NCBI GenBank assembly: GCA_026874595.1
Contig: CM049319.1
Span: 60,146,917-60,210,916 of the forward strand
DNA length: 64,000 bases
Direction: 5' to 3'
Source: Sipunculus nudus
Taxonomy: Eukaryota > Annelida > Sipuncula > Golfingiida > Sipunculidae
Shown: positions 1 to 12,428 of the stretch, piece after piece
Layout: every line of letters begins with the position of its first letter
How positions within the stretch are numbered: the stretch's first letter is position 1
Position numbers and translations under genes: made by a program
The notes under the pieces: model-generated
The model's input: only the letters and a program-made list of their open reading frames with translations
The model's database searches: none
What the model was told of the DNA's origin: nothing

Positions 1-609
1 GGGAGGTCAGAGGCCACCAGATACACAATGGGCGTATTATTTACCATTTGTAGTGTTCTTGTACAGCACACTCAGTTTAACACATCTAGGGTTGCACATC
101 TGTCACTTTTAATCTGGCTCTTTGTGGCCTCAAATGAACACCAGTAGGCTGATACAGTTGAAACAAGCCACTTTATAATAAGTGAGCTGTGGTACTGGCT
201 TATAAACATCTTCCATTGTATTTTGTAGGCTGAGGTACCTGTTTTAACAATTAATGTCAAATTTAATCAGCTTGAAGTAAAAGCCTTCTGTTTATGATAA
301 AATGTTTTGATTTACCTTTGGCAGCCAATTTAAGTGAAATATAGTAGAAGTATGTATTGTAAACAGAAATATAAGTGGAACCCCGAGAGAATGGTCTATT
401 ATAAAAAAATTAATATGTTGATTGAATGATTAATTTCAATATTAAGTTAGTCCTACATTATAATTATAATAAGAATATTTATGATTATATATATTTGTCA
501 GATACAAAACCCATCAAGCCTACTTGAATACAGTGGGATCTAATAATATGATTGACCCTACATTCTCTATTGAGATATCCATGTTTTAATACATATCTTG
601 TCTTTTCAG
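1..609 (+). other. Intron of MAP3K-like gene
   Basis: AT-rich sequence before the first recognisable kinase exon. It ends in a pyrimidine-rich stretch and CAG (607-609), a good 3' splice acceptor. No coding exon could be recognised here, so the rest of the kinase lies to the left of the window. Confidence 0.6.
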
Positions 610-657
610 GAGTATCGGTTGTACCGTGTTTGAAATGGCAACAAGAAAACCACCTTG
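610..657 (+). CDS. MAP3K-like kinase, penultimate coding exon
   Basis: This exon encodes SIGCTVFEMATRKPPW; the last codon is split with the next exon. It is subdomain IX of a STE11-family (MAP3K/MEKK) serine/threonine kinase: the GCTVFEMA-KPPW string follows the conserved DxWS of the F helix, which must be in the upstream exon outside or unseen in the window. The exon lies between a CAG acceptor (607-609) and a GTAAGT donor (658-663). The usual Gly before KPPW is Arg here (TRKPP instead of TGKPP). MAP3Ks phosphorylate MAP2Ks in cytoplasmic stress and developmental cascades; that role is taken from the family and not from this fragment. Confidence 0.85.
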
Positions 658-1349
658 GTAAGTCATATCTGCTACTCTTACATTTTTTTTACCTTGTGTA
701 TTTGAACTCTTTATAGCTCATTTTATATTAAGTTTTCAGAAAAAAAATTTGACAAACTTTTTATTTACATCATAAGTAAGATTATGATCAGTTTCCATTT
801 TTTCTTTATCAAATGTTCAACATTTATTGCACATAGGCCATTGGAAATCTTTGTAACTAAAAAGAAACATACTAAATAATTTTTAATGGACCAGCACATC
901 CATATGAAAACATCTGCTTTGCTTGAAAGAGTAACTCTATTGACTACCACGTGAAAATATAGAACTGATGTAACACATCACAGCTACCTACCACCCCTCT
1001 TTCACTGTAGTGGATTAACCCACAGTTCCTCTCTGTCACAAAGTAGGCTGCCCTAGAGACCAACAGGGGTTATGGGGATTAACCTAGTTTATTTTATGGT
1101 TTAGCTCAAAGACTGGCAGTATAGTATGTTTTGGCTTAATAAGGACATTCCAAATTTTATTGGATCTTTTGGCCATTTTGGTGATGTAAAACAAAAATTC
1201 TGTGTTGTCCTATATTATGTGTGAGAGAAATCCTACACTAGCACCAAGTACTCTTTATGCCAAAATCAGAACACTTCCAATTACATGTATTATCTTATAT
1301 GATACATTTGTGGTTCAGTCCCTGTAATACTCTTATCATCCTGTTACAG
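658..1349 (+). other. Intron of MAP3K-like gene
   Basis: Starts GTAAGT and ends TTACAG. No other exon or strong repeat is seen inside. Confidence 0.8.
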
Positions 1350-1554
1350 GGCTGATATGCCACCAATGACAGCGATCTTTGCCATCGGATCAGACAAACC
1401 TGTGCCTCAGATGCCGGAGAAGTTCTCTTCAGCAGCTAGGAATTTTGTCTTCCAGTGCCTTACCCGTAACCCTGACCACCGACCTTCTGCTACCGATCTA
1501 CTGAGCCACCCGTTCATTGTCAAACGAGCACGCAAGAAAACCACCTTGAATTAA
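1350..1554 (+). CDS. MAP3K-like kinase, last coding exon
   Basis: The acceptor TTACAG (1344-1349) precedes GGCTGATATG, which completes the split Trp codon and continues W-A-D-M-P-P-M. The 67 or so residues form the end of the C lobe. A segment AIFAIGSDKPVPQMPEKFSS leads to CLTRNPDHRPSATDLLSHPF, which is subdomain XI with its conserved Arg in HRPSA, then a short basic tail ending KKTTLN and TAA at 1552-1554. The CLTR-x5-RPSA-xx-LL-x-HxF pattern, with GCTVFEMA in the previous exon, resembles MAP3K19/YSK4 and MEKK kinases more than the RAF/MLK group. The assignment to MAP3K is firm; the paralogue is not. The kinase ends only about 11 residues after the domain, so any regulatory region must be N-terminal. 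Confidence 0.9.
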
Positions 1555-2799
1555 ACAGTTAATCATCTATGACCACGTAGATTTTGTAGTACCTTTGCTA
1601 AGTATCAGTGTGTTAAGTAATTATCATACTGGTATTACTGAGCCTCTTTTGCGAACAGATTTACCACACACAACTTCAAGCAAGAACCCAGTGATTTTTT
1701 TGTTATTATGCAATTTCATGAATAAGAATTTATGAAAATGAGAGGTCAGTGCTCCAGACCAGTTATATGTGTTTTTTGCTGAAGATTATATATATTTATA
1801 TAAATATATATTATAAATATATATAATGATGAACAACAGTTGGTTTTGTGGGAAATCAGCAGATTATACTATTATGCTGAAGAGAAGTTTGAATTATTAT
1901 TATTATTGTAAATATTTTATTATAATTAATATAACTATTATTTACCATTTTATAAGGCAAGCTGGGATTGCCACACTGAAGGACTGGGGCTGTTTCCCAA
2001 GCATTTTCATTTACTAATCATTAATCAAATGAGAAATATTGATAAGACTGTCTTCTGATGTAAGAGACCTAGGTCTGTTTGGCAGACTAACCCCAAACTG
2101 TGATATTTTGTATGATTCTCTGTGTTGTGTTATCCATGTGATTTAGTCAGTTTAAGTGTGTTAGATATATGCTTCCTCTGAGTTAGACTGGCAGGGATAT
2201 TTTCACTATAGGCATGATATAACTGAGAATGTGACATGTTGTGTATTCAATATTAGATGTCTTAAATGTAGATTTTAGATGATGGATGAGCAAATAATTA
2301 TGCAGACACCAGTCTGTACTAGTTGAACCATCAGAGCAGATCCATACAAGCTGTCACCAATCTATACATCTTTATCACCATATGTGAAATTGTTTAGGTG
2401 TGTTGCGGTGTTCTGTTTTTTAAAGCAGTCATTGGAAACAGTTGCATAATTATATACATTATGTGCAGATCTTGTGTGATGTTGTTTAAAGTGATGATGT
2501 CATGACAGATGTATTATTCCATTTCACCATGCTTACAGATAATATTTTTTTATAACTGATTATTGTGAACATTCCATTCTGAGCCACTATTGACACCTTT
2601 TGATGTTTCCACTGTGATATTTTCTACATATTCATGATGATTAATTGCCTGTACCGTGTGTGAATGATTGTCAGCCATTTGCACTTTTATTCAATGAACC
2701 TGTTTGATAAGAACATACTGGTGTTTAATCACTTTTTGTACATTGACAGAAAATACACTCACACATTTTTTTTTTCTGGATTGAAAGTTAATGCATTTC

Positions 2800-3375
2800 A
2801 ATGCACTGTCTGTTTTATTATCATGGCTGTGAAAGTGAACTGCTAAATATAAAAGCTTTGGCAGGAAACTGCTACATGTCTATGGCAGTGAACTGCTCGG
2901 CTGGGTACTTGAAGTTAACTTTTAAATACCATGGTAGTTGCATTGAACTGCTGCATATCAAGGTACTGGTAGTTAATGTAAGATACCTAGATATGGTAGT
3001 TCCATTGAACTTCTACATGTCAGGGTACAGGAGGATAACTGCTAGGTATCTAAGTACTGGCAGTGATCTGCCACAGTAACTGCTACATAGGCAGTGATAT
3101 GCTACATTAACTGTTACATTTGCAGTGAACTGCCTTCACAGGCAGTGAACTGCTACCTTAACTGCTACATATCTATGTCACATATATAGGTATTGGCAGT
3201 CTACTGCTACAATAACTGCTACAAAGGCAGTGAACTCTCTCATTTACTGCTTCATAAGCAGTGAACTGCTTCATTAACTGTTACTTATCTAGGTACAGAT
3301 GGTTAACTGCTAGGTATCTAGGTAGTGACAAGTGACAGTAGCTACAATAACTGCTACATATCTACCGTAAGTGAT
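2800..3375. repeat. Degenerate tandem repeat around AACTGCTACAT
   Basis: The phrases GCAGTGAACTGCTACA, TTAACTGCTACAT and ATCTAGGTACTGGCAGT recur many times with variable spacing. It is an old, decayed minisatellite inside the probable kinase 3' UTR. Short ORFs here are by-products of the repeat. Confidence 0.7.
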
Positions 3376-5067
3376 GCAATAGTAATTATGCCATTACAGT
3401 TAACTTCTACATAAAAAAAAATAAATTGCTGAATATCAGGGATGTGGGTAAGTGCTTCTTTTGAACTCAGTCTTGAAAGTGAATTCCCTCCCTAATCTTG
3501 TTTCCCCACAGTGTACTAAACCAAAATTATGATTAATTCTTCCATTCATGTCCATTATGCAATGTGTTTAACATTCCAGTGATTTGTGATAAATTTGAAA
3601 TTTGAATTCCGTCCATGAGAGCTCTCTTTGTGTCTGTTTAATCCAGGCCTGTGATATTATCACTTATAAATTCTTTCCTTGTTGTGTGATATAAATTGCA
3701 GATAACTTCAGCTGCATTTATATCTGTTGGTGATTTGTGACTGCTGGCATTCAATCAGAAATTAGGTCACTGTGGCCTTATTTCTTAAGAGTAACCTAGG
3801 CATGGCTCAAACATATAAAAGGTGTTTCTTTTTCACTGTGACCACTATAAAAAATGAGGGTTATTTTGTACTTGCATGTATAATTCACTGCATGCTGGTA
3901 AACAGTTGCAGCCATTGTTACTCAAGGCAGCTTGGAAAATGGCAGACTTTCGGTGTAATAATGAGGGGCATTAGAAACGCATTCTTGTCATTTCCAACAC
4001 CTGTTACTATAAACATGTTAATTATTAAATAAACCTTTAATAATACAAATTTTAAACACTGTGGCCTGGTATACTGGAGCGCAGGCATTCCACATCTCTT
4101 TTGTTTAAACTGCTGCTTTGGAAAGCAAGCTTCTCTAGGCCTAACCACTATGGCTGGCACAGGGCAGAAAATTAATTGTAAGGACCAATGAGAGCATAGT
4201 ATATTATTGTGCATCCTTCTCCAAGTTTTAGAGCCATCACACTGGTTCTGGCACAGGGCAAAAAATCAGACCACCGAGTAGGGTGTTCGGGGTTTAAAAC
4301 TTGGAGCTGGTTGCACTATGTGATGCCAGGCTCTCATTTGTCAGATTACAGATTTAGGCCTGTGCTAGCCCTGGTTGATGACTTTGGAGAATCTTGCTAT
4401 ATAAAGCAGTAGTTAAAGCTGAAGGAGATTAATAAGGCGAGCCATGTATGAGGTGCTGTGTGAGTAGTATTTCATTTTTCATACATATCACATTTGTTAC
4501 TTGTCCCATATATGTATGTTGGGTGTTCACATTCCATCCAGGCGCGTTTCACATTTTCAGGATAATTTGTGTTGTATATCATATGGTTTTTACTGTCTTG
4601 TCTTAATATCCACACCTGTGATTAAATATGTTATTTTTAGTTTAAATTGTACAAGTTTCTTTCACCTTTCTTGACTTCTCTCATTATCCTGTGAAGTTGG
4701 TAATAATTTTATTTCCTGAAGTTTGCTGTACTTGTTTCAGTCCTTGTGTTGTGCTAAGTCTTGTATCGTACAAAGATTCGGCATGGAGTAATTTTTTAAC
4801 ATATTTTTCAGAGGAGAGAGGTGCCTTAAAATGATAATCACACTCTGGAGTTATTGATTTCATAATTAAAACTTTACAATTTCTGGTCTTGTGATGAATT
4901 ACAATTGATTACTATCCGTCCACTAATTAAACTTTTCTAAGGTAAGACCTTTGTATTAAGTAAAGGTGGTTTTGTGAATATTTATTGAAGTGAGACCTTT
5001 ATCATTGGTTGTGTGTTGCAGAAACACTGGCTTTAACACAATTGATGTATTTGAGCTTTATATACTG

Positions 5068-5102
<35 letters not shown>

Positions 5103-5123
5103 ATGTATATATATATATATATA
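5068..5123. repeat. (TA)n microsatellite
   Basis: Two TA runs broken by short TG-containing interruptions. Confidence 0.95.
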
Positions 5124-5594
5124 ATAAGTTTTTGCCATTATGTTTTGGGCAGTATGTATTATTTGTAGCCAGTGTTGAAAGGAAGGCTTTTTAACTGTAC
5201 ATATTTATATATATAGTTTTATGAGATATGAATGATAACATTAAACGTGCTGTGAGGAAAGTTGTCAGACTGAATGAACTTTATTGTAAATAAACAAAGG
5301 TGAACTGCAGTATTTGCAAGCTTGTTACACTATATATAAACAAAACATATGTATACTTTGTCAGAAAAACATACACAAATTGCTTATAAACATATATGAG
5401 TTTTGGGATCCATGTACATATGAGAGGTGATGAGTATTTATAGCATTATTTTGAGTGTGTCATCAGCATTGCATATTCATACCATACCACATGTATAATT
5501 TGTGTGTAGATCTCAGCATTAAAGAGTTTGTACCAATCCTTTTTATGAAGACTTTTTTTCCCCAATGAATCTGACACTCCTACCCTCGATAGTC

Positions 5595-8500
5595 AACACA
5601 GGCCTTGCACTCTTTCCTTATATTAAAGTCACATTCCTAATGCTGTGGGAAAACAGAGGTGCACCCTCCTTAATATTAAAGTCACATTTGTTATCCTGTG
5701 ACCAAACAGATGGACACCCTCCTTAATATTAAAGGCACATTTATTATTGTGTGACCAGACAGATGGACTGTCTCCTTGGTATTAAAGGAAAATTCATTAT
5801 TCTGTGACTATACAGATGGACCCTTCTCTTCATATTAAAGGAAAATTCCTTATTGTGTGACCAGACGGACCATCTTCTTAACATTAAAGGCAAGTTCACA
5901 TTCATTATCCAGTGACCAAACAGATGGGCACCCTCCTTAATATTAAAGGCACATTATTGTGTGACCAAACAGATGGACTGTCTCCTTAAAATTAGAGGAA
6001 AATTCCTTATTGTGTGACCAGACATGGAATGTCTCCTTAACATTAAAGGAAAATTCTTCTTGTGTGACCAAACAGATGGACATTCCTGAATATTAAAATC
6101 ACACTCCTTATTGTGTGACCAGACATATGGCCTGTCTCCTTGATATTACAGGAATATTCCTTATTGTGTGACCAGACATGGAATGTCTCCTTAACATTAA
6201 AGGAAAATTCTTCTTGTGTGACAAAACAGATGGACACTCCTGAATATTAAAATCACACTCCTTATTGAGTGACCTGACATATGGCCTGTCTCCTTGATAT
6301 TAGAGGAAAATTCCTTATTTTTTGACCAGACAGATGGAATGTCTCCTTAACATTAAAGGAAAATTCCTTCTTTTGTGACCAAACAGATGGACACTCCTGA
6401 ATATTAAAATCACATTCCTTATTGTGTGACCAGACATATGGCCTGTCTCCTTGTTATTAAGAGGAAAATTCCGTATTGTGTGACCAGACATATGGCCTGT
6501 CTCCTTGATATTAGAGGAAAATTCCTTATTCTGTGACCAGACAGATGGAATGTCTCCTTAACATTAAAGGAAAATTCTTCTTGTGTGACCAAACAGATGG
6601 ACACTCCTGAATATTAAAATCACATTCCTTATTGTGTGACCAGACATGGCCTGTTTCCTTGATATTAGAGGAAAATTCCTTATTGTGTGACCAGACATGG
6701 AAATATCTCCTTAACATTAAAGGAATATTCTTCTTGTGTGACCAAACAGATGGACACTCCTGAATATTAAAATCATACGCCTTATTGTGTGACCAGACAT
6801 GGCCTGTCTCCTTGATATTAGAGGAAAATTCCTTATTGTGTGACCAGACATATGGAATGTCTCCTTAACATTAAAGGAAAATTCCTTCTTTTGTGACCAA
6901 ACAGATGGACACTCCTGAATATTAAAATCACACTCCTTATTGTGTGACCAGACATGGCCTGTCTCCTTGATATTAGAGGAAAATTCCTTATTGTGTGACT
7001 AGACAGATGGAATGTCTCCTTAACATTAAAGGGAAATTCCTTCTTTTGTGACCAGACAGATGGAATGTCTCCTTAACATGAAAGGAAAATTCATTCTTGT
7101 GTGACCAAACAGATGGACACTCCTGAATATTAAAATCACACTCCTTATTGTGTGACCAGACATGGCCTATCTCCTTGATATAAGAGGAAAATTCCTTAAT
7201 GTTTGACCAGACAGATGGAATGTCTCCTTAACATTAAAGGAAAATTCCTTCTTTTGTGACCAGACAGATGGAATGTCTCCTTAACATTAAAGGAAAATTC
7301 CTTCTTTTGTGACCAAACAGATGGACACTCCTGAATATTAAAATCACACTCCTTATTGTGTGACCAGACATATGGCCTGTCTCCTTGATATTAGAGGAAA
7401 ATTCCTTATTGTGTGACCAGACATGGAATGTCTCCTTAACATTAAAGGAAAATTCTTCTTGTGTGACCAAACAGATGGACACTCCTGAATATTAAAATCA
7501 CATTCCTTATTGTGTGACCAGACATGGCCTGTTTCCTTGATATTAGAGGAAAATTCCTTATTGTGTGACCAGACATGGAATGTCTCCTTAACATTAAAAG
7601 AATATTCTTCTTGTGTGACAAAACAGATGGACACTCCTGAATATTAAAATCATACGCCTTATTGTGTGACCAGACATGGCCTGTCTCCTTGATATTAGAG
7701 GAAAATTCCTTATTGTGTGACCAAACAGATGGAATGTCTCCTTAACATTAAAGGAAAAATTCTTCTTGTGTGACCAAACAGATGGACACTCCTGAATATT
7801 AAAATCACACTCCTTATTGTGTGACCAGACATGGCCTGTCTCCTTGATATTAAGAGGAAAATTCCTTATTGTGTGACCAGACATATGGCCTGTCTCCTTG
7901 ATATTAGAGAAAAATTCCTTCTTTTGTGACCAAACAGATGGACACTCCTGAATATTAAAATCACACTCCTTATTGTGTGAACAGACATGGCCTGTCTCCT
8001 TGATATTAAAGGAAAATTCCTTATTGTGTGACCAGACATGGAATGTCTCCTTAACATTAAAGGAAAATTCCTTCTTGTGTGACAAAACAGATGGACACTC
8101 CTGAATATTAAAATCACACTCCTTATTGTGTGACCAGACATGGCCTGTTTCCTTGATATTAGAGGAAAATTCCTTATTGTGTGACCAGACATGGAATGTC
8201 TCCTTAACATTAAAGGAAAATTCTTCTTGTGTTACCAAACAGATGGACACTCCTTAATATTAAAATCACACTCCTTATTGTGTGACCAGACATGGCCTGT
8301 TTCCTTGATATTAGAGGAAAATTCCTTATTGTGTGACCAGACATGGAATGTCTCCTTAACATTAAAGGAAAATTCTTCTTGTGTGACTAAACAGATGGAC
8401 ACTCCTGAATATTAAAATCACACTCCTTATTGTGTGACCAGACATGGCCTGTCTCCTTGATATTAGAGGAAAATTCCTTCTTGTGTGACCAGACAGATGG

Positions 8501-8640
8501 AATGTCTCCTTAACATGAAAGGAAAATTCCTTCTTGTGTGACCAAAAAGATGGACACTCCTGAATATTAAAATCACATTCCTTATTGTGACCAAACAGAT
8601 GGAAACTCTCCTCATTTTAAAGTCACAATCATGTGACCAG
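5595..8640. repeat. 51-bp satellite array with ~153-bp higher-order repeat
   Basis: About 60 monomers of 50-51 bp fill roughly 3 kb. Each starts TGTGTGACCA(A/G)ACA. Three monomer types alternate. Type 1 has GGACACTCCTGAATATTAAA, type 2 has GGCCTGTCTCCTTGATATTA and type 3 has GGAATGTCTCCTTAACATTA. The type 1 key recurs near 6077, 6233, 6390, 6600, 6753, 6908, 7112, 7325, 7477, 7630, 7786, 7940, 8094, 8248, 8398 and 8553. Most steps are 150-157 bp (three monomers) and a few are 204-213 bp (four). The left edge, 5595-6000, is more diverged. Because 51 is divisible by three, long minus-strand ORFs arise by chance. Confidence 0.95.
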
Positions 8641-8830
8641 ACCAGACATGGGGTATTCATATTCAGTATTCGTATTCATTGTATTAGTATACAGGTATTT
8701 TTAGTTTTAGTATTTGTATTCGAAAACATAAAAAGTGCAAAAGTATTTGTATTCGCATTCAAATTTATCCAATGCAGAAGTATTCACATTCATGAATTCT
8801 TTTCATGAATACATGCAGTATACATAAATG
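8641..8830. repeat. TATTC-rich low-complexity repeat
   Basis: Variants of GTATTCATATTCG and CATGAATTC run through this stretch. Similar text occurs at 10500-10560, 20880-21010 and 51530-51665, so it also belongs to the body of dispersed elements. Confidence 0.7.
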
Positions 8831-9140
8831 TTGTTTACCTTTTGTCCTTTATCCATTTAGAAAAATGTGCCATTATTTCAATAGTGATCGATTTGGACCC
8901 ACTTAATACATGCATGCTAACAATCTTATTTACACATTTTGACATTTTTTTTACTTTATTTATATTAAATTAATATTAATGTGTTTATTTTGTCATGTGT
9001 ATGTACATCTCCATCAGTCAGACCCTCTTTACTTCTACATTTATCCTACACCAATGTGCCTTATACATACTAGATTACAGGTATCTACTATCTACATGGG
9101 GCAAGCAACTCTTTCCATATCCTTTGCTCTGTACCCTTTA
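8831..9140. other. No feature seen
   Basis: AT-rich sequence with no recognised gene or repeat. Confidence 0.4.
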
Positions 9141-9149
9141 TGTCTGATA

Positions 9150-10290
9150 ATGCCACAATGAACTTCCTGTGTAGAGAGTGGAGGTGGCTGGGCCAGTATG
9201 CTACTAGCCCAAGTCCACTCAAGTTCAGAGGGTTAAAAGCTTAGTAATTACCCCTGCCTGGTCTAGGTAACTACCCTAACAGGGATGACACCTCAGTACC
9301 TTATTAGACCGAACCTGATGTCCATTCCAGTATCTTGGTAAACCTGTAATTCACATAACTGTGAATTGTGTACCAAGATACAGGTACAAGTAACTGGCCC
9401 CAACCCTGTTCACTGTACCAACCAACCAAAAGAAGTATACGCTCATCGAGCAGCTACAGGTTGCTGTGGTCAAGATCTCAGCCCTGTGTGCTCCTAAAGC
9501 ATGTTCTCTGAGCCAACAGTCACAGTGCCACGCCAAGCCAAGCAGGGAGCCGTAGAGGGCCCCACTGTCCATCTCGAGCCGTTGTCCTTTTTAGAAAGCT
9601 ACAGCATCCACAGCAACAAAGCCAGAAGCAACCCACATTCCCTCCACCAATTCCAGCAGCGGAGACCCAGCCATGCCATTCGAGAGCCGAACTTGATCCT
9701 GTGAACAACACTGCTTCGAGACTCATAGCCCTTGAACTTGCAGTTTCAGCCATTTGGACCGTTTTAACCGTGTTTTTCCCCGAGTATGCAAGTTTTTAGC
9801 AAGTTTTTTCTTCATCGGCACTGTACATACAAGCCAACTTTAGACATGTGGCATGTAGGCAACCCCCTGTATCGGTCCTTTTGTTGGTGGCTGTATGCTT
9901 GTGCTGATATTATATTGCCTCAATGAACCTTCTGTTTAAGAGGCTGGAGGTTGACCAGCTTGCTAGCCAGGTAGCAAGCTTAAAAGGCAGCAAGGATGAA
10001 TGCTTTGTAATTACCTCTGCCTAAGATGGCTAACTGCCCTGACAGGGATGACAGCTTTGTACATGCAATTGATCTAAGCCTGGTGTCCATTTCAAGTACC
10101 AGTATCAAATTTGTACCAGGAATACCTTATACCAGGTTCAGGTACTTAAGTTCCAGGTACAGGTACAAGGTACTTCCTACTCATGACAGCCAGGTACAGT
10201 TACAGGTACAGATACTCTGAATTGTGTATATAGGTAAAGGTACAGGTACAGGTACAGGTACAAGTACCTGGCCCCAACCCTGAAAGGAAC
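9150..10290. repeat. Two copies of a GGTACA-bearing dispersed repeat
   Basis: The stretches 9150-9440 and 9915-10285 share phrases in the same order: GTAATTACC(C/T)CTGCCT, AACTACCCTAACAGGGATGA or its variant, GTCCATTCCAGTA, GGTACAGGTACAAGT and CTGGCCCCAACCCTG. The second copy has a (GGTACA)n run near 10231-10264. Between them, 9446-9790, is another dispersed repeat. Confidence 0.65.
9446..9800. repeat. Dispersed repeat, second copy at 34405-34730
   Basis: Both copies open with ATCGAGCAG(C/T)TACAGG followed by TTGCTGT(G/A)GTCAA and then share CCAAGCCA(A/G)GCAGGGAGCC, GAAAGCTACAG and a CATCGGCA phrase in the same order. The family was not recognised; no clear tRNA-like A and B boxes were found. 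It may be a SINE or an end-conserved fragment of a larger element. Confidence 0.55.
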
Positions 10291-11100
10291 ATTCATGAAT
10301 ATATTTGGTGTAACAAACTACCATAATATATAATACTCCGTCATTATGTGGTTTAGAAATTAATGCATACACAGCAGATTACATGAATATTTTGAATTTT
10401 GAAACTTAAATACATTTTGCAGGTGTGAATATATGATGATTGCAGTTATTGTATCAAACAAAAATGATACTTGATAGTTTCTTTTTGTTTTAGTAAATTG
10501 TATTCATATTGATATTCATGAATACATTTGTATTTGTATTCATATTCGAATACATTTCTGTTTGGAATTTTGATTTGTATTAGTGTACCCCTGCATTTCT
10601 CCTGTATTCGACCCATGTCTGGAGAAGACACATGGACACTTCCCTTAACCCAGAGTCTTTTGCCTACTACAATTTAATTGTGCATCATTGGTACTCTGGC
10701 TGACAGGACTATCAAAGGACACTTCTTAATCCATAATCAGTCCTCTAGTAAAAGATGTAAACCTTCCTCAGTCCAAGTAAAAGGCAAAGCAACACAGCTA
10801 GAATTTATTTAGACGAGTTTTGGACTTTTATACACCCTGCTTACATTTTTTTTCTTTGTACAGCTGGTTTCTGTAGACATTTGGAAGTGCCAGTGAGGCA
10901 TTTATATACTGTGCAAATTAAAGCACGGGATGGAGAACAGTTTAGTTGGCCAGACTGAAGCAAGTGCAAGTTAGAGCTGTTGTTGGGGTGTCAGCGCTTG
11001 TCCCAAGTCTCCTGTTGCTGTTACACCCAGCTTGCCCAAGACAAAAATACTAGTTTTATACAAGCAAATTCGTGGAATTAATGTCCCCCACTTTGGGATC
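10291..11100. other. No gene seen; repeat fragments
   Basis: A TATTC-rich patch lies at 10500-10560. A motif near 11045-11100, ACAAGCAAATTCGTGGAAT followed by ATGTCCC, matches the 3' tail of the SINE-like repeat ending near 40230 and a patch at 41700-41745. That suggests a shared retroposon tail. Confidence 0.45.
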
Positions 11101-11900
11101 TTGTTGTTTTTCATGCTTGATTAAGGACGGACAGACAGAGTGACAGACAGACGGACAGAAGCCAGACACTCAAAAACAAATCCAAACCAGGGTATGCATG
11201 AGAGCAATCACTGACCAAAATTTGAATGAAATCGGATAATATTTAGGAAAGTTACTGCACGGAAACAAAAACCTGACAAAGTGACAGACAGACAGACACA
11301 AGCCAGACACTCCAAAACCAATCCCAACCAAGGTAAGCATGAGAGCAATCACTGACCAAAATTTGAATGAAATTGGATAATATTTAGGAAAGTTATCGCA
11401 CTTAAACGAAAACCTGATAGTCGGACAGACAAAGTGCCAGACAGACAGAAGCCAGACACTCCAAAACCAATCCCAACCCAGGTATGCATGAGAGCAATCA
11501 CTGACCCAAATTTGGATGAAATTTGATAATATTTAGGAAAGTTATAGCAGGGAAACGAAAACCTGACAGACGGACAGACAATGTGACAGACAGACAGAGA
11601 AAAGCCAGACACTCCAAAACCAATCCCAACCAAGGTAAGCATGAGAGCAATGTCTGACTTAAATTTGAATATAATTGGATAATATTTAGGAAAGTTATTG
11701 CATGGAAACCAAAACCTGACAGACAGACAGACAAAGTGACAGACAGACAGAAGCCAGACACTCCAAAACCAATCCCAACCAAGGTATGCATGAGAGCAAT
11801 CACTGACCAAAATTTGGATGAAATCGAATAATATTTAGGAAAGTTATCCCACGGAAACAAAACCTGACAGATGGACAGAGATACAGACAGACAAACGGAC
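11101..11900. repeat. Tandem repeat, ~149-bp unit, about five copies
   Basis: The marker GCCAGACACT starts near 11161, 11302, 11451, 11604 and 11753, giving steps of 141, 149, 153 and 149 bp. Each unit holds CCAATCCCAACCAAGGTA, GCATGAGAGCAATCACTGAC, a GGATAATATTTAGGAAAGTTA block and a GACAGACAGA run. Single copies or pieces occur at 40440-40560 and 41655-41745. The minus-strand ORFs here are translations of the repeat. Confidence 0.9.
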
Positions 11901-11929
11901 AGACAGACAGACCAGAGACTATAGGTCAA

Positions 11930-12428
11930 ACGCTTGTCGGAAATTGAAAATGAAATAGGTCAAGATCAAATTATTCTTTTATATTATGAAGAATGAACAG
12001 GAGACTAAAATCAGCAACTGTTTATTTTGATGCGACAATTTATGAACAAAAGTTGGAAGAAAATATGACATTTGGGCGTGTTTTTGGCCCTGACATTTGA
12101 CCTTTGACCCATTTTCTGAAAAAAATAGAAATAGGTATGATGGTAATAGATATTTACCAACGGTATCAGTTTCCGAGCGATTGCATGAAACTGGGGGCTG
12201 TGTCAGAGATAGAAATATTTGAACATTTCTAAGTTTGATAAGTTTTACCCTAAATTAGGTCAATATGATTATGGCAGAATATGGCCAAATCTCCACAGGA
12301 ATAAGGCATCTTTTCTAGTTTTAGGTGCAACAATGAAAATTGTAATATAATTTATAGCTTTGGAGATATGGCACAATAATGGTTTATAAGAGTGTTGTCA
12401 GTTCAGTGCCCCCTGGAGGTCATATACT
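11930..12428. repeat. Family D repeat unit, left of element A1
   Basis: This unit contains TGACCTTTGACCC (12098-12110), then a GTGCCCCCTGGAGGTCAT motif and ends where element A1 begins. Related units at 17765-18155, 20442-20489 and 23155-23830 share a GCCCCCTG-type motif and text such as TTTTAAAAATG(A/G)CAAAGTT. Family D is not identified. Confidence 0.55.
12404..12422 (-). promoter_or_regulatory. CTCF-like motif (D unit 1)
   Basis: The minus strand reads ATGACCTCCAGGGGGCACTG, which keeps the CTCF core (CC-N3-AGGGGGC). It ends only 6-7 bp before the 5' end of element A1. Binding is not shown. Confidence 0.45.

Larger units (their letters stand above)
1555..5294 (+). other. Probable long 3' UTR / downstream region of the MAP3K-like gene
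   Basis: After the stop codon there is about 3.7 kb of AT-rich sequence with no credible ORF. AATAAA hexamers on the + strand at 4028-4033 and 5289-5294 could end the transcript. Near 4151 and 4246 a phrase around CTGGCACAGGGCA occurs twice. The true polyadenylation site cannot be decided from sequence alone. Confidence 0.4.

Noticed and set aside
5595-8640. Zinc-finger-like repeat protein on the minus strand
   Set aside because: HVWSH repeats do not form C2H2 spacing, frames shift at every 50-bp monomer, and no start or splice context exists.
9440-9760. tRNA or tRNA-derived SINE head at 9446 and 34405
   Set aside because: No B box of the GGTTCGAxxCC type and no foldable cloverleaf could be found.
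11349-11929. 153- and 143-codon ORFs rich in Cys, Leu and Ser resembling a membrane protein
   Set aside because: Antisense of the GACAGACAGA-bearing 149-bp tandem repeat.
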